Below the pieces are notes generated by a model. It was not told the origin of the DNA and made no database searches. It worked only from the letters and a program-made list of their open reading frames with translations. 64,000 nucleotides of DNA, taken from contig CAWFAP010000006.1 of NCBI GenBank assembly GCA_963813975.1, positions 1,302,001 to 1,366,000 on the forward strand. The letters are read 5' to 3'. Within the stretch, counting starts at the first letter, position 1. Each line of letters begins with the position of its first letter. This stretch comes from RYN-230 sp963813975 (GTDB taxonomy: Bacteria > Actinomycetota > Actinomycetes > Streptosporangiales > Streptosporangiaceae). Of this stretch, positions 59,512-64,000 are shown in pieces. The position numbers were made by a program, and so were the translations under genes.

Positions 59512-61743
59512 ATGATCCTCAATCCGCCGCTCGAAACGAAGCTCCAGGCCCCCCGGGTCCGGAAGGAATGGATCGAGCGCGGGGATCTGGTCGACTACCT
59601 CGCTGCGGTTCCCTCCATGCTGGTGCTGGTCAACGCCCCCGCGGGCTTCGGCAAGACCACTCTGGTGGCGCAATGGGCCGCGAGCCGCGCGGCCGGCCGC
59701 CCGTTCGCCTGGATCTCACTCGAGCCCGATGACAACGATCCGGGCCGGCTGTGGTGGCATGTCACCAGCGCACTGCAGCGCTCCTGCCCCGGGTTCAAGA
59801 CTGCGGCGGTCATCGCCGCCTTCCGCGCCCAGAACCCGGATTTCACCGGGACGGTGCTCCCTCTGCTGCTCAACGAGCTAGCCCGTTTGCCGGAACCGGT
59901 CGTCCTGGTGCTGGATGACTATCACTTCATCAGGGACCGCGACTGCCAGGATCAGGTCGCCTTCGCGGTGCAGCACCTGCCGCCGCCCGTCCAGGTGGTG
60001 CTGATCACGCGGGCGGACCCGGCCCTGCCGCTGGCCCGCCTGCGGGCGACCGGGGACATGGCCGAGATCCGGGCGGATGAGCTGCGTTTCGCGCCCCACG
60101 AGGTGGCGGAGCTCGTCACCGCGGTCGCCGGAGTCGAGCTCACCCGGGACGATCTGGCTGATCTGACCGACCGGACCGAAGGCTGGCCCGCCGGGGTCTA
60201 TCTCGCCGCTCTCTCGCTGCACGGGCACCCCTCTCCGAGCGCCTTCGTCCGCCAGTTCACCGGCGACAGCCGGTTCATCGTCGACTTCCTGGTCGAGGAG
60301 GTCCTGGGCAGGCAGCCCGCCGACGTCCGGCAGTTCCTCGCCCGGACCTCCATTCTGAGCCGCTTCTGCGCGCCGCTCTGCGAGGCCGTGGACGGGTCGG
60401 CCGGCGCTGGGACCATCCTCGACCTGCTCGAGCGGGAAAACCTATTCGTCGTGCCGCTCGATGACACCCGCCAGTGGTTCCGCTACCACCATCTTTTCGC
60501 CCAGGTGCTCCGCAGCGAGCTGGCGCGCTCCGAACCGGGCATCGTGCCCGCGCTGCATGAGCGCGCGAGCGCCTGGTTTCTGCGGTCCGGCCTGGCCGAT
60601 GAGGCGATCAGCCACGCTCACGCCGCCCGTGACGCGGCCGGGGTCATCAACCTCATCGCCTGGCACTGGTACGCCTACACTGCATCCGGCCAGGTGGCGA
60701 CGGTCCGTCGCTGGCTGAGCACTCTGGGTGACGAGATGATCGGCGCCAACCCCGTGGCAGCGCACTGCGCGGCCTGGACGGCCGCGCTGTCCGGAGACCG
60801 GGAATCGCTGCGGCGCTGGCTGCCCATCGTCAAGTCGGCCGAGCATGACGGGCCCCTGCCGGACGGCTTCCGCTCGCTGCAGTCGTCGGCGGCCCTGCTG
60901 GAGGCCACCTTCGGGTTCGACGGTCTCGGGCCTATGCGCGATGCGGCCGTCGAGGCCGTCAGGCTGGAGCCGGTCCCGGGGTCGCCGTGGCATGCGCTGG
61001 CCCGGGCGGCGTACGCGACCGCCCTGTACTGGTGCGGTGAGCCGGCTGCGGCCGCCGGGCAGGCGCAGCTGGCCCTGTCCAGCCCGTCGTCGATCGGGCT
61101 GATCCGCATGCTGGCCTATGCCACCTGGTCACTGACGGAAGCCGACGAAGGAAATCCCGACCAGGCCGGGAGACTCGCCCATGCGGCGCGCGAAATCGTG
61201 GCCGACCTGGGCCCCGGGTTCGGCGACGCACCACAGAGCTCGCTGGCTTACACGGCCAGCGGCGCGGTGGCCGCCCAGCGCGGGCGGCTCCCCGAGGCAC
61301 GCCGGGAATTCGAGCGCGCGCTCGAAATCCGCCGCAGGCACCCCGGGATCAGCCCGTGGGCCACGGTGGAGATCCTGCTCAGGCTCGCGCCCGTGCTGCT
61401 CGAGACCGGCGACCAGGCCACAGCGGCCGGCCTCCTCGCCGAGGCCAGGCAGGTGCTGAGCGCGCTGCCGGACGGTGCAGACGCTCAGCTCGCCCGGCTG
61501 GACCTGATCGAACGCCTGCTCCCCGGGCACCTGCCCAGCGTGACGCCGCGCCGGCCGCTCACCGAGCGTGAGGAGACGGTGCTGCGGATGCTCGGCGGAA
61601 CCATGTCGCTGCGCGAGATCGGCCGGGAACTCTACGTCTCGCCGAACACGGTCAAGACCCACATCCGCTCTATCTACCGGAAGCTCGGCGTATCCACCCG
61701 TAGCGACGCCATCGCCGCGGGCCGGGACATCGACGTCACGTAG
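59512..61743 (+). CDS. MalT/LuxR-type ATP-binding transcriptional regulator
   Basis: 743 residues, a STAND regulator. The N-terminal IEATKL-type start reads LNPPLETKLQAPRV, followed by the P-loop VNAPAGFGKTTLVAQW (about 40-55), then FAWISLEPDDNDPGRLWWHV and the Walker B-like VVLVLDDYHFIRD. A winged/helical middle (GWPAGVYLAALSLHGHPSPS, FRYHHLFAQVLRSELARSEP) and TPR-like helical repeats (about 380-660) follow. The C-terminal LuxR HTH is REETVLRMLGGTMSLREIGR then ELYVSPNTVKTHIRSIYRKL (about 685-735). MalT relatives need ATP and an inducer. The gene ends 15 bp before the convergent glutamate decarboxylase gene, which it may control. Confidence 0.92.
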   Translation: MILNPPLETKLQAPRVRKEWIERGDLVDYLAAVPSMLVLVNAPAGFGKTTLVAQWAASRAAGRPFAWISLEPDDNDPGRLWWHVTSALQRSCPGFKTAAVIAAFRAQNPDFTGTVLPLLLNELARLPEPVVLVLDDYHFIRDRDCQDQVAFAVQHLPPPVQVVLITRADPALPLARLRATGDMAEIRADELRFAPHEVAELVTAVAGVELTRDDLADLTDRTEGWPAGVYLAALSLHGHPSPSAFVRQFTGDSRFIVDFLVEEVLGRQPADVRQFLARTSILSRFCAPLCEAVDGSAGAGTILDLLERENLFVVPLDDTRQWFRYHHLFAQVLRSELARSEPGIVPALHERASAWFLRSGLADEAISHAHAARDAAGVINLIAWHWYAYTASGQVATVRRWLSTLGDEMIGANPVAAHCAAWTAALSGDRESLRRWLPIVKSAEHDGPLPDGFRSLQSSAALLEATFGFDGLGPMRDAAVEAVRLEPVPGSPWHALARAAYATALYWCGEPAAAAGQAQLALSSPSSIGLIRMLAYATWSLTEADEGNPDQAGRLAHAAREIVADLGPGFGDAPQSSLAYTASGAVAAQRGRLPEARREFERALEIRRRHPGISPWATVEILLRLAPVLLETGDQATAAGLLAEARQVLSALPDGADAQLARLDLIERLLPGHLPSVTPRRPLTEREETVLRMLGGTMSLREIGRELYVSPNTVKTHIRSIYRKLGVSTRSDAIAAGRDIDVT

Positions 61744-61758
61744 CGAGCGCCCTGGCCG

Positions 61759-63159
61759 TTACAGGTGGTTGAACCCGGCCGACTCTTCCTTGGACATCGG
61801 CACCGTGACCGGATGCTTCCCGAAGTGGGCCACGGCCTTCCGGAAGTCCTCCAGGAGCAGGGAGGCCAGGTCCTGGCTCACGCCCAGGCGGACCAGGATG
61901 CGCTGGACGGGTATGTCGGAAGCGGCGCCGGTGAGGGTGTAGGCCGGCACCTGCCATCCCTGGGTGCGCAGCCGGTCGGCCAGGTCGAACAGGGTGTAGC
62001 CGGGCTCCTCTCCTTCGCGGATGCGCCAGGTGACGGTCGGGATTCCGGTGGCGGGGGCGCTGTCACACAACAGCTCGAAGGGGCCCAGCTTGACGATCTC
62101 GGCGGCCAGGTACTGGCCAGTCACATAGGACGCCTCGTGAATGCGCTGGTAGCCCTGGTACCCGAGCCGCAGGAAGTTGTAGTACTGGGCGATGACCTGG
62201 CCGGCCGGGCGGGAGAAGTTGATCTGGAAGACCGGCATGTCGCCGCCCAGGTAGTTGACGTGGAACACGAGGTCCTCGGGAAGTTCCGCGCGATCCCGCC
62301 AGACAACCCAGCCGACGCCCACGGGAGCCAGCCCGAATTTGTGCCCGGACGTGCTGATCGACTTGACCCGGGGGAGGCGGAAGTCGAACAGCACATCCGG
62401 CGCGCAGAACGGCGCGAGGAAGGCGCCGCTGGCCCCGTCCACGTGAATGTCGATGTCCAGGCCGGTCTCAGCCTGAAGCTGGTCGAGGGCCTCGGCCATG
62501 GCCGCCACATCCTCGTAGGCGCCGGTATAGGTCACGCCGAATGTGGGCACGACCATGATCGTGTTCTCGTCCACCCGCTCGAGCATCGTGGCGGGGTCCA
62601 TGGCGTAGCTGCCATGCGCCATCGGGACCTCGCGCATTTCGATGTCCCAGTAACGCGCGAACTTGTGCCAGACCACCTGGACGGGGCCGCACACCATGTT
62701 CGGCCGGTCCGCCGGCTTGCCTTCGGCTCGCCGCTTCGCCCGCCAGCGCCACTTGGCCGCCATGCCCGCCAGCATGCACGCCTCCGAGGAACCGATGGCC
62801 GAGGCACCCACGGTGTTGGCTGCCTCGGGTGCATGCCACAGGTCGGCCAGCATGTGCACGCAGCGGGCCTCGATCTCGGCGGTCTGCGGGTACTCGTCCT
62901 TGTCGATCATGTTCTTGTTGACCGAGAGCGCCATCAGGGCGAGCGACTCCGGCTCCGCCCAGGTCTGGCAGAACGTGGCCAGGTTCTGGCGGGCGTTACC
63001 GTCGAGCATCACCTCGTCCGACACGAGCTGGTACACGTCCCTGGGCAGCGTCTCCTCCCGGGGGAACCGGTACTTCGGCACGGGCCTGGTCAGGTCGTGC
63101 CCGGCGAACACGCAGTCCTCCATCTGCTCGCGGACGCTGTCGCGCTCGTGCAATGGCAT
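61759..63159 (-). CDS. gadB: Glutamate decarboxylase (PLP-dependent)
   Basis: 466 residues from ATG 63159, with AAGGAG nine bases upstream. Converts glutamate to GABA and CO2, consuming a proton, in the cytoplasm. The length equals that of E. coli GadB. Motifs: LPRDVYQLVSDEVMLDGNAR then QNLATFCQTWAEPE, IGSSEACMLAGMAAKWRWRA, VPTFGVTYTGAYEDV, DIHVDGASGAFLAPFCAPDV and the PLP lysine SISTSGHKFGL (Lys274). The C-terminus GKHPVTVPMSKEESAGFNHL ends in a short tail. No glutamate/GABA antiporter gene lies within the window. It is flanked by two MalT-like regulator genes. Confidence 0.96.
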   Translation of the reverse strand: MPLHERDSVREQMEDCVFAGHDLTRPVPKYRFPREETLPRDVYQLVSDEVMLDGNARQNLATFCQTWAEPESLALMALSVNKNMIDKDEYPQTAEIEARCVHMLADLWHAPEAANTVGASAIGSSEACMLAGMAAKWRWRAKRRAEGKPADRPNMVCGPVQVVWHKFARYWDIEMREVPMAHGSYAMDPATMLERVDENTIMVVPTFGVTYTGAYEDVAAMAEALDQLQAETGLDIDIHVDGASGAFLAPFCAPDVLFDFRLPRVKSISTSGHKFGLAPVGVGWVVWRDRAELPEDLVFHVNYLGGDMPVFQINFSRPAGQVIAQYYNFLRLGYQGYQRIHEASYVTGQYLAAEIVKLGPFELLCDSAPATGIPTVTWRIREGEEPGYTLFDLADRLRTQGWQVPAYTLTGAASDIPVQRILVRLGVSQDLASLLLEDFRKAVAHFGKHPVTVPMSKEESAGFNHL

Positions 63160-63684
63160 CGTCGGCATCTCCTTGATCGGGCGCACCCGCGGGCTGCCCG
63201 CAGGGCTGGCCGCGGCCACGCACAGCCAGCCTTGTCGGGGGCCAGGGCGGACGGACTGGGTCCCATGCTGGCGGCCGGCCGCCCGCAGCAGCATCACCCG
63301 GTATGGAGGATTTGGGCGGCTCCGCGACGATTTGCGGCACCGCCAGCCGCGCGGGGGACGGCGGCCTCCGCACGCTGCGGCCCCGGGCGGGCCGGCGGCA
63401 GCCTGCTGCGCCTGGCCGCGGCCCGGTTCAGTTCCCAAACTCACCGGAGCAGGCTAGTTTGCCCGGGCGTTACCCCGGGCACGCCGACTGCTGAGTAGTT
63501 ACAGATGGTGCGCGTAGTGACAAGCAGGACATGAGACCCTGCCCCCGGGGGGACTGAGTTGAGCACATATGCCCGCGGTCACGGCGGCGTCCGTGGCTGA
63601 CCGGTTGCATGCCGTCCACGCGCGGGTCTCCGCCCGCCATAACCGCGGACTGCGCGGAGCGTGCAGGTATCCGGGGAGCCGCCG
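63160..63684. other. Intergenic region between gadB and the second MalT-like regulator (525 bp)
   Basis: A divergent promoter region. No convincing short ORF. The right part contains GGTGCGCGTAGTGAC (63507-63521) followed after 2 bp by GCAGGACATGAG (63524-63535), matching elements upstream of the other MalT-like gene. The left part (63160-63310) is G+C-rich coding-like sequence in several frames, but none has a plausible start or family. Confidence 0.5.
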
Positions 63685-64000
63685 ATGATGGGCGAGGCTG
63701 AACGCCTCGCCTTCCCGGCCGTCGCCCCGGCAGAACTGGTCAGGCCAGCGGTGGCCCTGGCCTCGCGGCAGCGCAGGTTCGGCCCGCCGATCGAGGCGAA
63801 ACTGCGCAGCCCCACGGCGCGCCGGGAATGGGTTCCGCGGCCGGAACTCGTCGGGTACCTGGCTGGCGTGACCGCGAAACTGCTGCTGGTCGACGCGCCC
63901 GCGGGCTTCGGGAAGACCACCCTCGTCGCCCAGTGGCGTTTGAGCGAGGCCGAGAGCCGCCCGTTCGCCTGGGTCTCGCTCGACTCCGGGGACAACGATC
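63685..64000 (+). CDS. Second MalT/LuxR-type regulator, 3' partial
   Basis: ATG 63685 (or 63688) opens a frame that runs off the window end. It encodes MMGEAERLAFPAVAPAELVR, then FGPPIEAKLRSPTARREWVP with the IEAKL N-terminus of STAND LuxR proteins, the P-loop LVDAPAGFGKTTLVAQW, and FAWVSLDSGDND. It is a paralogue of the gene at 59512-61743, sharing APAGFGKTTLVAQW and the DDNDP-type segment. It diverges from gadB; the HTH lies outside the window. Confidence 0.85.
   Translation, partial: MMGEAERLAFPAVAPAELVRPAVALASRQRRFGPPIEAKLRSPTARREWVPRPELVGYLAGVTAKLLLVDAPAGFGKTTLVAQWRLSEAESRPFAWVSLDSGDND

Noticed and set aside
1..64000. tRNA or rRNA genes, insertion sequences, integrases, prophage genes
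   Set aside because: I looked for T-loop GTTCGAATC-type words, transposase DDE signatures, terminal inverted repeats and phage proteins, and found none I could support by eye.

Overview
The window is chromosomal DNA from a very G+C-rich actinomycete. Several features point to this: a type VII secretion mycosin, an F420:NADPH reductase, AfsR/SARP-type and DUF5753/DUF397 regulators, a GlnR-type box, frequent GTG starts and 4-bp ATGA overlaps. The panB / nadE / glnA2 / glnE order resembles the glutamine synthetase region of streptomycetes and mycobacteria. I see no rRNA, tRNA, CRISPR array, insertion sequence or prophage. The exact genus cannot be fixed from the sequence alone.

Layout. 1-2231: end of a type VII secretion locus (membrane protein, frameshifted mycosin). 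2256-7045: damaged alpha/beta hydrolase, map with a divergent 57-residue gene, two double-domain YbjQ/UPF0145 proteins, a PEP mutase-like enzyme. 7087-15470: an eight-gene minus-strand organosulfur operon (ssuC-ssuB-ssuA-ssuD, FMN reductase, second flavin monooxygenase, flavin reductase, FAD/NAD(P) protein), preceded by a palindrome over a TTGACA box and a possible leaderless leader ORF. 15816-24697: unknown protein, npdG, a HTH-Clp-N protein with twin operators, lipoprotein, panB, MFS pump plus TetR with its palindrome, PhzF, DUF2891. 24789-34956: nadE, glnA2 with a GlnR-type box, an AfsR-like regulator, glnE. 34999-40776: small regulatory and accessory genes, several broken. 40850-59125: ion transport, carbon and respiration block (CLC, GAP proteins, DUF389, CPA antiporter, GH15, GMC, cydAB-zwf-ndh-DUF6458, RDD with a nonapeptide-repeat partner). 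59512-64000: glutamate decarboxylase between two MalT/LuxR-type regulators.

How it fits together. The sulfur operon encodes uptake of sulfonates and two flavin-dependent C-S cleaving systems with their own flavin reductases. The nitrogen block encodes glutamine-dependent NAD synthesis, a GlnA2-type ligase and the adenylyltransferase of glutamine synthetase. The right half looks like a stress-energy block: NDH-2 plus cytochrome bd form a non-pumping route from NADH to oxygen, a G6PDH-like protein sits in the same operon, and CLC, CPA and glutamate decarboxylase would each affect proton or chloride balance.

Eight genes are interrupted by frame changes, most explained by one missing or extra base in or near a short G/C run. 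Some may be sequencing errors. The hydrolase (four lesions and a His to Tyr change) and the DUF5753 fragment (N-terminus missing) look truly decayed. The most unusual items are the sulfur-operon leader, the twin GTCAA-N7-TTGAC operators at the Clp-N gene, the G6PDH-like protein lacking the usual substrate motif, the eight-unit nonapeptide-repeat protein, and a 19-bp sequence shared by two distant sites.
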